Part shown: positions 12,974 through 25,973 of the stretch, in pieces
How the letters are laid out: every line of letters starts with the position of its first letter
Position numbering within the stretch: the stretch's first letter is position 1
From: Onchocerca volvulus
Taxonomy: Eukaryota; Nematoda; Chromadorea; Rhabditida; Onchocercidae
Length of the DNA stretch: 64,000 nt
Reading direction: 5' to 3'
NCBI GenBank assembly: GCA_000499405.2
Contig: HG738140.1
Location: forward strand, 8,335,560-8,399,559
The notes under the pieces: model-generated
What the model was told of the DNA's origin: nothing
Database searches by the model: none
The model's input: only the letters and a program-made list of their open reading frames with translations
Made by a program: the position numbers and the translations under genes

Positions 12974-15900
12974 TTATTCACTAAGAAGATCTTCATTTGA
13001 ATTGGAACTTTTGACATTCTGTCGATAATCCAAAGGATTTGCTTGTACTGATGTCAACGGTGCAAGCGAAGTGTACGAGAAGTGTGCAGTTGATTGGGAT
13101 GTACTGCTATCACATGAGTGTGTTATTTGTGCGATTGCGCCTGCAAAGAATAGAGTGTAAGGAATTATTTCTCTCATTAATTTGCATACTTTGAAGAAGG
13201 AATGTAGAATGACAAATGGATTGTTAGGAATTAAGCAGTATGAAGCAAAAGTTCTGAGTTCGGTGTCGAATTCGAGAAATTGATATCGATTAATAGTAGA
13301 ACTGAGCAGAATGGATGAATACATATTGACTACCTTCAGGTATACTGGAAAATGGAGATTTCGCATACATCATACTTGGATTGATGGGATAGCAACCAAC
13401 GCCAAATGGGAACACAGCTGAAAAAAAAGAGCACATTATGATTGCTAAATTCATTAATATTATTATTATTTTGATGAAAACAAGTATATTGGATGACTTA
13501 GGTAGGAATTTTGAAACTTGGTTACTGGGATTTGAAATTGTTAGTTAGAAAAATGAGGTACATGTTGATGAAAACCTGCATGATTGTAATCTCAAATCCT
13601 CATGTTATTATTAAAACTGCTTTATCGATATTACCATTACTGTTATTAATTTTGTTATATCATTCTCATGAATGTTGCATATTTCACGGCTTCATTCCCG
13701 TATTCTTATTCTTTTATTTTCCATATTTGCTGCAAGAGAAATCAAATATAGAAAAATTTAAATATCTGGATTTCTACCTTGACCAAAAGGTTGCGATCGA
13801 TATGGAAGAGATGGTAGCGGCTGAAATGTGCAAAAATTTAGTGGATTTGACCATTGCGCAGACCAAATTGGCTGTTGAGATTCCGTAGATTCTGTCACAT
13901 CAATTGGTAAATAAGACTATAAAATATAATGTTGTAATTAATTTTATGAATATTTTCTGCTTTAAAAAGTTCTATTGGAAATATCATATTTTGTTTTTTA
14001 AGAAATTTCGCTGGCTTTTTTAACATATTAAAATTCAGTCAACCTTATTGCTTTCCGGATCTGCTTTATCATTGTTTTTAGATCGTTGATGTGAAATTAT
14101 GGATAAGGATAAATTTTCTTGAATGGTATTTGGCGAAGATACCTTCGGTTTTATTAATGATGTTGATGGCAAATCGGTTAATTGCGACGATTTCGTTTTA
14201 TCATCTGGAAATCCAATATTTTTTAGAATTTGAAATTAATTTAAATCTAGTTTTTATTCAATCTATCTTATTATAAAATTCAAAATCGAAGAACTAATTG
14301 CTGATATCTTAAATAATCAGTTACAACGAATTTTTAAAATAAGCTCTGAACAAAATGCATATATTAACCATTCAAAATCGAGAATTTTTATTATATTTCT
14401 ACGATGAAGTTGAAACTTGTAGAAAAATAAACGATGATTCTGTAAATCTTCTAATTTAAGCATGTTAGGGTAATCTAACTGTAGTTGAAATAATTAATTA
14501 TTGCATCATTTCCTGAAAGAATAGTGGAATAAGAGGGCATCTGTCTATAATTCTTTCTCGTGATTCAAGGATAATCCTTTAGCTTTCATGGACAATTTCT
14601 CCTGGAGCACATATATGCAATTAATTGTGTTTTGATTGTTAACTTGATTCTTTGATGACCATTTGGTAGTTGTGGTGCTAATATGTTTTCGATTAACGTT
14701 AATCCTTATGAGCTCATTAAATTTTATCTTGCTGGCAAAGCTTATGATTTAGAGAGGTAAGTATTATGATTCATAAGTGAAAAAGAAAAGGTCAAAATAA
14801 AATATTGACCCTAGCATTGAATCTTATTCTTCTAAAGAAGATGAAATTGAAGGGACGATTAAAGATAAAGCAATCGAGACCAAGAAAACTATCTTATATT
14901 GATTCATCCTTTATCATAAAGCGAACAGTACCATAATTAATTAAGATTCTGTCATGAGATCGCATTCTTCTCGAAATCAAATTCAAACCAATTCAAAACT
15001 AATTTATGTTCCTATCAACTTATTTCAACTGCACAAGAGTAAAAATACTTGATTTCATGCATATCATCATGCATTATGATTAATTTAATTCAACTTTTTA
15101 GCCTGTTTTGTTGATTATACTTATTTCCTAACTGTTTACCAAGCAAACTTTGATGTATATCTGTTGAAATTAATTGCCATGGCATTTTGCAATCCGATAG
15201 GTACAATGGTAATTGCTAGAATGTACGTAGGTAAACTTGCAAGCCTATGCAACCCAAATTGTGTCTGTTTTCTTGTTTGCTCATTGTAAACATAACTGTT
15301 CTTCAATAAATGACAGTACTTGACTGTTATTTATATTCATTACCAATTGAAAGTCGGGTAATAACAAACATCTTCCAATTTTCTAAGAGCCTAGAACTTA
15401 TTTGAGATTCACGTCCAGCTAATTTATCTCAAGCTTCTGAGCCAAGAAATCTAATTTCTATATTAGATGTATTTTGATTTGCTTGATATATTAGCAAGCA
15501 GTGAAAATGTAATCTGAGTAGTTCCATTTAGAGAGAACGGTCACTGAAGTGCAATGTCCACTGTAATATATTTGTTTACTTTCACAGCTAGTTTGCTGGA
15601 ATTGAGAGACAGCAGCATAACAAAGAACCAATAATACCTGTACTCATTATGCACCTCTTTGATAATTACTAACAAAAAAGAATTAAAACAATATTTACTG
15701 GCTGAAATAGAACTTTTCGGAGCCTTAATCCAAAAAAGGAGAGATTGCGAAGATCGCTTAGTGAAATATCGTTAATAGTAATTAATTACTTATGCACTAA
15801 TAAGTGATTGCTTTCAATGTCCAAAACAAAAATTGAAACATTTAAAGTCAATCAGCAGTACTATTTTAAAATACTATGACCTACTCCTATGCTCATATGT

Positions 15901-17102
15901 AGTTCATTTAACATTTTCCTCACTTTTACGATAAGAATTAATTTGAAACATCAATTAGTTGAATAATTAATTCGTTGAAAATTAATGTAAGAATTGGAAA
16001 AGAAATGTTTTTTAAGTAAATTAAATAGCAATAACACCGCTTAATTTTGTTCAATTGAATAGTTTCAAGAATGAATTACACTAAAATAAAATTCAAAATT
16101 TACGGCAAATAACCTTCCTCAAGTGTAACAACACTACCAAGCAAACTTTCATTGGTAGCACTTTCAGTGGTCGTTGTTTCACCTTGTCGCATGAATTTTA
16201 ATAATTTACCAGCTGAAAACATAAATGTAAAATTAAAAAAAACATATAAATCTCATAAAAAATCAACATTTAAAAAAATCAACATTAAAATTGGTGTTTA
16301 TTGTTGAAAATCGAAAATAACAATTAATAAAAGTAATAAAACATAAGAGAGAGAGAAAAAAGAAAGTTTGCAAATAAATAAACCTCTTTCAGCACCCAAC
16401 AGTATTTCTAAATCTTTCGCTTCTTTCTCATCTTGACTCTGTTGTCGTCGTAGCGCAACTTGCGCCGCCATCACTCTTTGTCGTTCCGCAATTAATGTAC
16501 ATTTTGCGCACATGCAATCTTTCCACTTACAATAACGCTTGTGTCCTAGAAATAGAGATACTAGCATCGCTTGTAAATTTTTCAAAACAACTTAGGATTA
16601 GCAAATTTTGCTAATATTTCATTGCAAGCAGCAAAATTCAAGAATATTACAAAGATTTATTTTTACTAAATATGATAAAGGTAAGTTGAAACGTCAGATG
16701 TTCGCAAATCATTAGTTTAATTATTAAAACAATAGTTTTCCCCTAGTATTTCAAACATTTATCTCCTTCAGTTTTTATGAAATTCTGATATCAAAGAATC
16801 TCAGACCGCAAAAATTCTGGAAACTATTAATCAGCGCCCTTTTTTAGATCGATGAATTGGTGCTAAATTTGGCAATTGTAAACTGTTTGTGAACATTTCT
16901 TGATCACTTATCAGTATTGTCAATACTGATAATTTCATTATCAATTGTATTGTTCACCTTTTAATGCTGAAACAGTGCCATGATTCCGACAGCGGGCACA
17001 TTTCGGTACTCGTTGATTACGTTCTTGTCGGAGTCGTAGAATTTGTTCTATACTACTAGGACCGAGTCCACTTAGTGATAAATTATTTGGGTTTAAGGTC
17101 AT
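12974..17102 (-). CDS. DM-domain (doublesex/mab-3 related) transcription factor, DMRTA-like
   Basis: DM-domain proteins are DNA-binding regulators of sex determination and neural development. Exons, 5' to 3' on the minus strand: 17102-16958, 16545-16384, 16212-16114, 14204-14044, 13871-13778, 13417-13334, 13140-12974; 303 codons plus stop with all phases consistent. The DM domain spans residues 31 to about 84: [20 protein letters not shown], then [14 protein letters not shown] with all zinc ligands present, then the [18 protein letters not shown] recognition tail. The [15 protein letters not shown] and [10 protein letters not shown] signatures point to the DMRTA (dmd-4/dmd-5) class rather than mab-3. 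The remainder is low complexity, rich in Ser, Thr, Asn, Gln and Pro. I see no DMA domain, which most DMRTA proteins have. The first visible exon begins after an acceptor at 17115, so a 5' non-coding exon, trans-splicing, or extra upstream codons are possible. Confidence 0.9.
14670..14756 (+). other. isolated exon-like open stretch inside a DM-gene intron
   Basis: On the strand opposite the DM gene, an 87-base open stretch lies between a TAG acceptor and a strong GTAAGT donor. It would encode [10 protein letters not shown] followed by [20 protein letters not shown] do not recognise the peptide and found no partner exons. It may be chance, a remnant of a processed or duplicated gene, or one exon of a nested gene. 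Confidence 0.2.
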
Positions 17103-17829
17103 TTCGATTTCAACCTAGAATTTGAATAAATTTTTAGAACAGAGCTGAGCAATAATCTTAGGAAAAATGAGTATCAATGAAATTTAGATCATCTTATTAC
17201 TTATATCTATCTTATTTGAACTTTAAACATTATTTAAGAATTATATTTGCTTAATGCAAAAAATAAAAATAAGAAAAATCTAATATTCAGTAGCTTTAAC
17301 AAGAATGAACTTAAAAGAATTTTAATTGTCTTTATTTTCTATCCAGATTTCCATTTTTTCTGAAAGAAGAATAAGATTGATCATTTTAATGACTCATAGT
17401 AATAGTATTGTTAAAATATTAGAATTTTAGTCAAAAAAATGATGCAAGAAGAATTGCCCTTTCTTATGTTAAATAGAAAAATTGTAAAGTCCAATAGCAC
17501 AATACAAAGATTAGAGGTTAGTAAAAATTAAGTAATAATAATTTCATTACACAGTAAATCTCGTCAAATTTCGAATTGGAATTTATTGCATTTGAACAAA
17601 CCTACAGTACTCAATCCCATTCCTTATTAAAACTTACAAGATCTTTCACTGATCTTCTACCAGATAAGATCCCGAGCAATGGAAGATATTTGAAGCCAAT
17701 GATGAGTTAGCCAAGAGCATCTGTAGCTAAGTACGACCACGCCCCCAGCTCGTTACATTATTGGTTTAGTGGGATCTCAATCTTTTGCAAACCATCCGAA
17801 GATACTGTCACTACGAGCTTCCCAAGAGA

Positions 17830-17887
17830 GCATACGATCAAGTATCTAGACTTGCAAAATCTTGCATAACTTGATCGAATAGTATGC
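17830..17887. other. perfectly paired hairpin in GC-raised intergenic island
   Basis: The arm GCATACGATCAAGT (17830-17843) is the reverse complement of ACTTGATC plus GTATGC (17869-17887), with a single AATA-containing bulge in the right arm. The loop is about 25 bases. The size and pairing would suit a small hairpin RNA such as a microRNA precursor, or a cruciform. A longer-range pairing, GATCCC (17668) with GGGATC (17771), lies just upstream in the same island. Expression is unknown. Confidence 0.4.
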
Positions 17888-20800
17888 ATTTTTTGAAACT
17901 TTGAAAAAGTTTCCATCTCTTAGTCAAATTTAATAAATTCGTGAACAATTTGATGCAAACAAATGAATTATTCATATATTATTTTCGAAAATGCAACAAA
18001 AGTTACCATACCTACTTGTTTTCCATTTTTCATCTTATATTGAATCCTGATGACTTCAGAGCATTAATTTATTTCCCATCTTAGTGTACTATATGCTTTG
18101 GAATTGAAAATAATGTCGCCTTCTTTTAGAGTAGTCGAGATTGCAGAATTACCATAGGATATAGGATAGCGCAAATATTCATCCTAAATCGAGAAATTTG
18201 AAAGCAAGACAATTAGATATATCTTGTTTATTGAAAGGAATCGATTGTTCTTTCGAAGACTAACTTTTGGCATCCAATCATCTGTATAATTGCAATAATA
18301 ATTTGTCTGAATAATTTATCATTTAAATATTCAAAAATTAAAAAATTATCACCCCTTGAAATGCAATACTACATTTTATAGCTGTTTGTTGCGATAGATG
18401 AAACTAAGCTCAAACATAGTTATAAACAGATTTAATATAGTTTTTGATATTAATATTTTTTCTTTGAAAGAGTAGGATAATGCATGACTTATTTTCAGAT
18501 ATCTTACATTAACTTCAATGATACTTCACTGGAAAAAGCCACTTATGAGTCACCGTAATTATGCTGCTGCTACCATCAAAAATATTACGCAAATCTAATA
18601 AGCAAACCAAAATAAGTTATAAATCATGGCTAAAGTATTTTTCTTAACCACCATGTTTACATTAACGATTCTTGAGTAGAATGGGAAGTTTTAATAAGAT
18701 TCGGAATCAATCACATCCTTATGTAATATTATTCTAAAAATGAGAAAGCATCGGTAGCTATCCATGTGAAGTGATACTCATTAAAGGGAATCCGAAGAGG
18801 AATAGGTACTTCAACCACAGGACTACGATAATACTTCTTTTGCTACTGCTACTAACTCTACTTGACTTCTTTTAATATGCTATTTTCCAACGATATAATA
18901 AACAAATTAATTTGATGCTCCTTTCCTTTCGACTTTCAGAATATGATCATTACTGCAAATGACATTTTATAGTATCTCAAAAATTCTGATTTGCAAAGTA
19001 AATTAGTGACTGCCACAGTGCATGAATATTTATCATCTTTCAAAAAACTGACTCACTTGAAATGATGAAAATATCAAATTTATGGGAATTATTTCAAAAT
19101 TTTCTCGAAAAATTACAATTAAAAACAAATAGGGATTCAGACTGATAATTTTGCATGTCATAATTTCTGTTTAATGGCATCGAATATTACTTTGAAATTA
19201 AATGCTGCATTCTTATAAGTATAAATTGCACAAAAACAAATATTGCTTTCAAACTTTAATATTATACGTACCGATTTTCGTATCGAATTATATGTATAAA
19301 TCAATTTAACTTTATCATATTTACATTGAATTTACGTGTAATATCTAGCATATTTATAAGTAATAAACTATGTGAATTATTAGTTGAGTTCGCATATTTT
19401 GAAAAATATACAAACAAATTTGGAGAAAGTTGCATGCTTAACAATAGACTTTAGATCAATTCAGAGACTTTGTGACCGTCAAATAAACTTTCAGGCCGAT
19501 CCCAGTGTATCAGAATAAAGAATTGATTAATTTGAGGATGATCATAAAGACTGGTATTTAGTGTTACTCAATCTATGAAATGGTCTTGCTATAAACTTTT
19601 TTTTCTCGGAAACGTAAAATTGAAGAACTTTTTCCCGAACTACTTTTAATTTTAATGAATTATCTATTGAATTTAAGTTTACGTTTATTCAGTGAAGAAT
19701 TTGTCATCTACACAATATTTGAAATCAAATATGCCAAAAAGCAAGAATGCATTAATATAAATGAGTTTTTAACGAATTTTTTGACAAGCGTAACAAAGTT
19801 CATTTGATGCAATTGATGTATTTCAAGGAAAGCGTTGTTCTAAAAAATAAAGTTTGATTCTATATAATGTGATTTTTTTGTCATAAAGTTATTACAATTA
19901 AGAACTTTATTGTCAAATTAAATTTGCTGAAGACGCAACATCTGATAACACTGTGTTTATGAACGAACGATTTGATCAAAGAATCAGATTTCTCCCTCTA
20001 AAAATGAAAACTTTACGCATAATATTTATTTAAATGAAAAAAAAAATATCTCCCTGCGAGCACTTATGATAATAGTAAATTTTTTTCTAGCGAATCTATG
20101 AAATATTTCAAACTTTTTTTCTTATTTTCTCCGGAAATACAAAGTTTGTAAATTGCTATTGTTGAAAGCTCCATTGTAAAATTATTTCATTTCCGATTTT
20201 ACAGGACACTGAATATCAAGCTAAGTTTAATTTCCATAACTATAAAAAATTAATTGAATTTTGATTTTTACAATTCTCACTCAGTCAATTTGGTTCTGAA
20301 GATATCAAAATTCTATTATTATTATTGAATTCTTTTAAATAAGAATTTTTTAAATTAGACTTGGAGTCGTATCGACGAGATTCAACTGGATACACAATCA
20401 TTATATCCATTAAAATCATGATCCTTCTTAAAAAAAAAAAACCTGTAATTTGTCCCTGTTTCGGTTCAACATACAAATATCATTTAGAATACTAATGATT
20501 CTATATTGTGATGAATACCATTCGCCCTTTTCAACCGGTTTTAAACTGTAATTTTTGATTTTGAAATTTTTAATTGTAAAAAAAACTTACCAAGCTGATA
20601 TTTTTTGCTCATATAAAACACGGCAAACATTTCATATGACCACCGATTATAAACAATTTGTGTTGTTCAATTATCAAAATTGTATTTCTTTTTTTTTTAA
20701 ATTGGTTTCGAAACTTGGATTATCTATACATATTATGATAATAGAACATTAATTAATTAGTGATTTTTGCAGTTTGAATAATAAACTGAAATAATGCTTA

Positions 20801-21514
20801 GTCTATAAAATTTATGCGTTAACTACTCATCAGTTATATTTCATTGACAAAATCACTTTTTTGAAAATTTAATCAATATATTTAGAATGAAGCAAAATTA
20901 GAACGGCAAATTTTGATATCACTTTCCTGTTCTTCGACTTTACACTATCACCACTTGAATATATTCAGAGGCCATATTTATCATCCATAGATTCTCATAT
21001 ATTTTTTCCAGGTACAAAATTCCTCAATTTTTTCCTACAAATTCGAGTAAACATTTAAAATATTTGCATATGCTTAACTTTTCGAATAAGTCATTTGATA
21101 ATAGAATGTGATAGTTTAATTTACATTCCCACCAGAGATTGGACATTCAAGTCAACTAGTGATGAAAATACTTCTGTTTTTGATTCTGATTTGTGAATCT
21201 GATTTGCGCAAGTATCTTGCTATCATGTATTCTGCTAATTCCGCTAACATTTGGACTTATTGCTTTGATCTTTTTGCTTATTTCTTTATTCATTGAAATA
21301 TGTCACTGTTGTAGAATGCATTTTTATTGTTTTAAATTTCCACAAGCCAAAAAAAAAAAGACAAACAACTAAATCCTTTCTTTAACATTTCTCTCATTTA
21401 GATGTTTTTGATGATGAAATGACCTTCCCTCCGATTTGAGTCATTATACTGATTTTGAGGAAAGTGCCATGTGAAGTGGACTGCAGTTTCTGATTCAACT
21501 ATTGTATATTGTTC

Positions 21515-21527
21515 TGGTCAAAGGTCA
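21515..21527 (+). promoter_or_regulatory. candidate nuclear-receptor DR1 site
   Basis: TGGTCAAAGGTCA is a direct repeat of two AGGTCA-type half-sites spaced by one base, the class of element bound by HNF4/RXR-type nuclear receptors. It lies in the gene-free interval between the DM gene and the acid phosphatase. A match of this length could occur by chance in tens of kilobases, though it is GC-richer than the surroundings. Confidence 0.3.
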
Positions 21528-24500
21528 CTGTTGCAGACAGAGAAGAGCAGTTTATGCAAATATCTCTCTATCGGGTTGTTATGATCAACAACAACTCGCC
21601 TATTTTTTTGTCATATGTACTCATTTACATTGTTAATCGTCTTTCCATGAATTCTCTGAAAAATCTATTTTTTTTTTTGCTTCTGCACTTTACGTTTTGT
21701 TTGCTTTCCATTTATTTTTAGCATTTTACTAAATATTGTCCGACTCCAAACTCTTCCGGAAAGTTTGCAATTTTAATTTTCATATTTACAGTTTTATAAT
21801 TACATATATTTACACACTTTTTCACTAATTGCTTGATGAAATAAACGTTTGTTTATTTGATAGAATTTCAATTCGCTTTGATCCGATTAGCAGTTCTGAA
21901 ATAAACATTAACCTATCATTCAATAATGATAATTTAAAATTCAAATTTTAATCTTTATTTGCTCTTTGAATTACTTTTTTTTGCATCTTGAAATTGGAAA
22001 AAATTATTCCGCCAAAGATTTGTATTCCAGTCTTTCAGGAAGCGAATTTTAAACAAAAATTATCATTTTGATGATCTAAATGGTAAATGTACATATAATC
22101 TTGTTAAGAATTACTATTCTTCAATATGATATCGACACAACATATTTAGAATTTAAAGGGCTTTTTCATTTCACTATTCAGTTCTCTATAACATTGCCAA
22201 TAATTCAATAAAATAATCTGATATTTTACATAATAATTATTACTCACGGCTATAATAATAATAGCAATCAATGGAATGATTGTTTTATTTTGATTGATCG
22301 AATTCAATTAGTAAAAGGATATCTCAATTACTATCATAAAAACTCCATGAACATGGTATTACTATTCTGGATTAATTTTTAATTATCATGCAACGAAACG
22401 ATATTCTCATTAGTATCATTAATTTTTGCTTTTTAAAAAGGAATTTTTGATGAAACTTTGTTTTTTTTTTTTTTTTTTTCAATCTTCGGTTTCCTTTTTT
22501 CTTTTTCTTCATTTATTAGAGTGATGTAATATGATAGATTATTTTCCATCGAAAATTGTTTTTACTGAATTAAACCTTTGCCATTTCCATGATAAGACAA
22601 ATTTACGTTCAACTGACATTTTTTATCTTGTGAAAACTTCTCAGAATAAATTTCTCTTTTTTGAGAATAAAATATAAAAAAATAACGATTTCCAAGTATA
22701 ATCGAAATAGCTATCAGCCAATTTTCTAGCTCAATAAAAATGTTTCGGATAGAATAATTCAAAAAAAGTTTTCATTTCCATACTTTTTTTTTTCATATTT
22801 CATGAGTGAAACTTGGCTCAAGCTTAACTGCAATACTATTTGGAAAACATCAAAGCTGCATTGAGATAACTTCACTATACACCAATTATGCAAGTCCTGG
22901 AATAACAAAATGTGCTACTGTACTTTTTCGATAATTAATTAAATCGATATATTTTCTTTTTTCACGCATTTCAATACGTCAGCTCATTTCTTCATCGCTT
23001 ATTTCACTTGTATACGTCATATTTTTAGGTGAACTATGATTGCTTCTTCGTTGTATTTTGTACTGAAATTGATTGTACCCGAAATGTCTTCAGAATATTT
23101 TTTATGTTACATTCATTGAATAATCAAATTATTTCCATCCTTTCAATAGCATTTGACTGCTAACTCACGTATTTACTTTGCAAATAATTCATGTATAGGT
23201 ATATTTATTTAAGCAAGGCGAGCCATTTAGTACCAGTTTAACTTCTCTTCCTTTTCTTTTATTGTAATCTTTCTTTACATGATTTTCAATCGTCTACTTC
23301 AATTTTTAACTGATAAATAATTTTTTTTAACGGTCGTAAATGTTTGTCGAAGCATGTTCAAACACATTTATGCAATATTTCACTTTTTACGAGTTTTAGG
23401 CCAAAAGTGAATTAAAGCAATTACAAATACTGTAATTTTTGCAATTTCTTATGTCATTTCGTTTATTTGACACAGGATGATAATATAATCTTTTTCATAT
23501 TTCATAGCAGATATTGAAATTCTCTTGATCGTTGAAAGCAATCTAACTGATATTATCTGACTACTACAATTAGCATAGGCGTTGCTTAGATATAATTCTG
23601 AAAATCGTCTCTAAATCGGTTTCATCACAAGCATCATAAATTTCGTCTGTTAAGATTATCAATCATTCATTTTTGAATTCATTATTTTAAAATTACACTT
23701 ACGTCATTTCAATGCATCAACTGGCTTGCTCATAGTTTCATCTTTTGAAAATTGATCATATCTGGATACAACTTATAATTGTGTCAAATGATATCTTGGT
23801 GATTTCTTCAGAAAAATTGAAATTCAATTTCGTGATGTATCAAAAAATTTCGAGCATGATAGATTAAATTTAAACCAAAAATTAATGTTTTAGAAGTCGA
23901 AAATTATAACGATTGCGTTTAACGATTTTTTTGATATTATACTTTCACTTGTTATTAATATTGTTTAATAGCTATGGCAAATGTTGATATTTCCTTTATA
24001 TTTTCTCATTAAAGCAAATACTAAACAAATTTTCCCGAACTATTCAGAAAGAATTTTTAAAAGTCATTGCTAGCATTACTTCCGAAATTCTTCACACTTT
24101 TTAATTGTGCAACTTTCACAGGTAGTGCATCGAAAAGATCTAACGTCATCGTATGTTTCATGTCATAATGAAACAGCCAAGTCGACATTTTTTTTGAATA
24201 AATTTCAAATCCCCCTTATTAAGATGAATTTATCGTAATGGATTTTTTCATATGTAAACTTTTCTAAGCCTTTCGAGAAATTTAGCAAAAAAGTCACAAA
24301 AGAAAATTTATCCTATATGTTTTTACAACACTTGAAACATTTATAAAAAAAGTAGCGAAAAAAAAAAACTAAAATTTATTGAATATGTAGAAAATCTTTA
24401 TACACTTCATATGAAAGCTTCCACAAATGTACTTTAGCGTTATTTTCTTTTTCAGCACTTCGAAAATTAATTGAAAATAGTATTTCAAATTTATTTCAAT

Positions 24501-25973
24501 AGTTTTATTGATTTGAGAAGATACTGCAAAGGGAGGTATGATATAATGATAAGATTTATGTGCATTTTTACAAAGAAACCAACAATGATGTAAATGAATT
24601 TTTTTTATCTTTGCAAAATTATCATTAAAAAAAAATTTGGAGAAATGTTTCATTCGCACGCTTATTCTGTTGTAGGTATGTTATGAAGAAGTTATAATTT
24701 GCAAAGTGTTTAGTATTAAAACTTTCATGAGTAAGGAAAATTTAAAGGTTAAGAGAAAAAATCCTCCTTTACCTTAAACTGATGTTTATATTAAGACCCG
24801 TAATTTACTCCATTTTTCTTTATTATGTTATACAGCAATGAACTTTTTATGTATAGCAAATTTTAAAAATCAGTAGCAAGAATTTCTTAATTTCTAAATT
24901 TAACATTTAAAATATCAATTCATTCTAATTTTAACACCTAAAATATCAAACTCATAAAATTTATGATTGTAGAAATTATATTGGTTATGACTATTTGCAA
25001 GAATATGAGGAAGTATTGGAGAATTTCTAAAATGTTAAAAATGTTTTCACCACATTGGCATGCCTTAAAGTTAATTTTCTGTCCGATTCGTCAAAATTTA
25101 CCTGACTTTCTCCACATTCTTGTGATGTATCAAAAATTGAGTTTATTTTGTCGTATTATTTTTTAACTTTTATTTTATAATGCTTTTCCATCAGAGATTT
25201 GTTGTGCATATTTACTTGATGTGGATGCGGGAAAGGTAATTAATTAATCAACTGGTTGATTAATGAAGTGAATAATTTTATTCAATCAATATTGTAGTCA
25301 ATGACTGTACTCATTAGTCAGTAGGGCAGTGATCAAAAATTTATAAATTGCTTCTGAAAGTATAAACATGACATAATTAATAATAAATCTGCAAGTTGGA
25401 GCATGGAATTTTCGTTTCCAACTTTTCAACAATCCAATCTTCTTTTTATTTCATTCATTTTATTCATAAAGCAATAGTATTTTGAATCTCTTCATATTCT
25501 GCATTTATTTTCAAAACTTCTTAATCATTATCAGAAACAAAATAATCTGCGAAAGACATAAAATTTCGCTAATATATTGCTAAAATATCGCTAAATTTTA
25601 ATAACAATCCAACAACTTGTTTTTGTGGTAAGAGAAAAACACGTCTTATTATATTTTTCAGTCGCGGATTATTTTCCTTGAAATGAATCTATGAGGGAAG
25701 ATTGAAAATCCCCTTCTGCTTTAGAATTAAATGTTTAAAACTTTGCTCTTTTTCTGAAAATTTTAGTTCTAAAAATATTCTAATCCGACAATTCCTCAGG
25801 TATTTAATTTTCTAATGACTCGCCAAAGTATTTAGGAAATGTGAAATTTTTAAAAGTTTTAATTTCATTTGAAATATATTCTTTAAAATATATATACGTA
25901 TATTTAAACTATTTTATATCACTTATAATTTTAGTATGTTTTTAGTCGAAATTTCAGGTTACCTTTTTATAAC

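Larger units (their letters stand above)
17115..25973. other. 8.9 kb gene-free, AT-rich intergenic region
   Basis: No coding exon could be supported on either strand. Open frames are under about 100 codons, low complexity and Phe/Ile/Asn/Lys rich, as expected by chance in AT-rich DNA. The region separates two divergently transcribed genes (DM factor leftward, acid phosphatase rightward), so it probably contains both promoters and any distal enhancers, and possibly 5' non-coding exons of the DM gene. A slightly more GC-rich island lies at about 17640-17890 and includes the hairpin listed separately. A DR1-like site is at 21515. Confidence 0.6.

Noticed and set aside
13511..13888. 125-codon plus-strand open frame with a hydrophobic segment
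   Set aside because: It lies opposite the DM gene and overlaps its exon 13778-13871, whose phase and splice sites are consistent; the Leu/Ile-rich run is antisense of non-coding AT-rich sequence.
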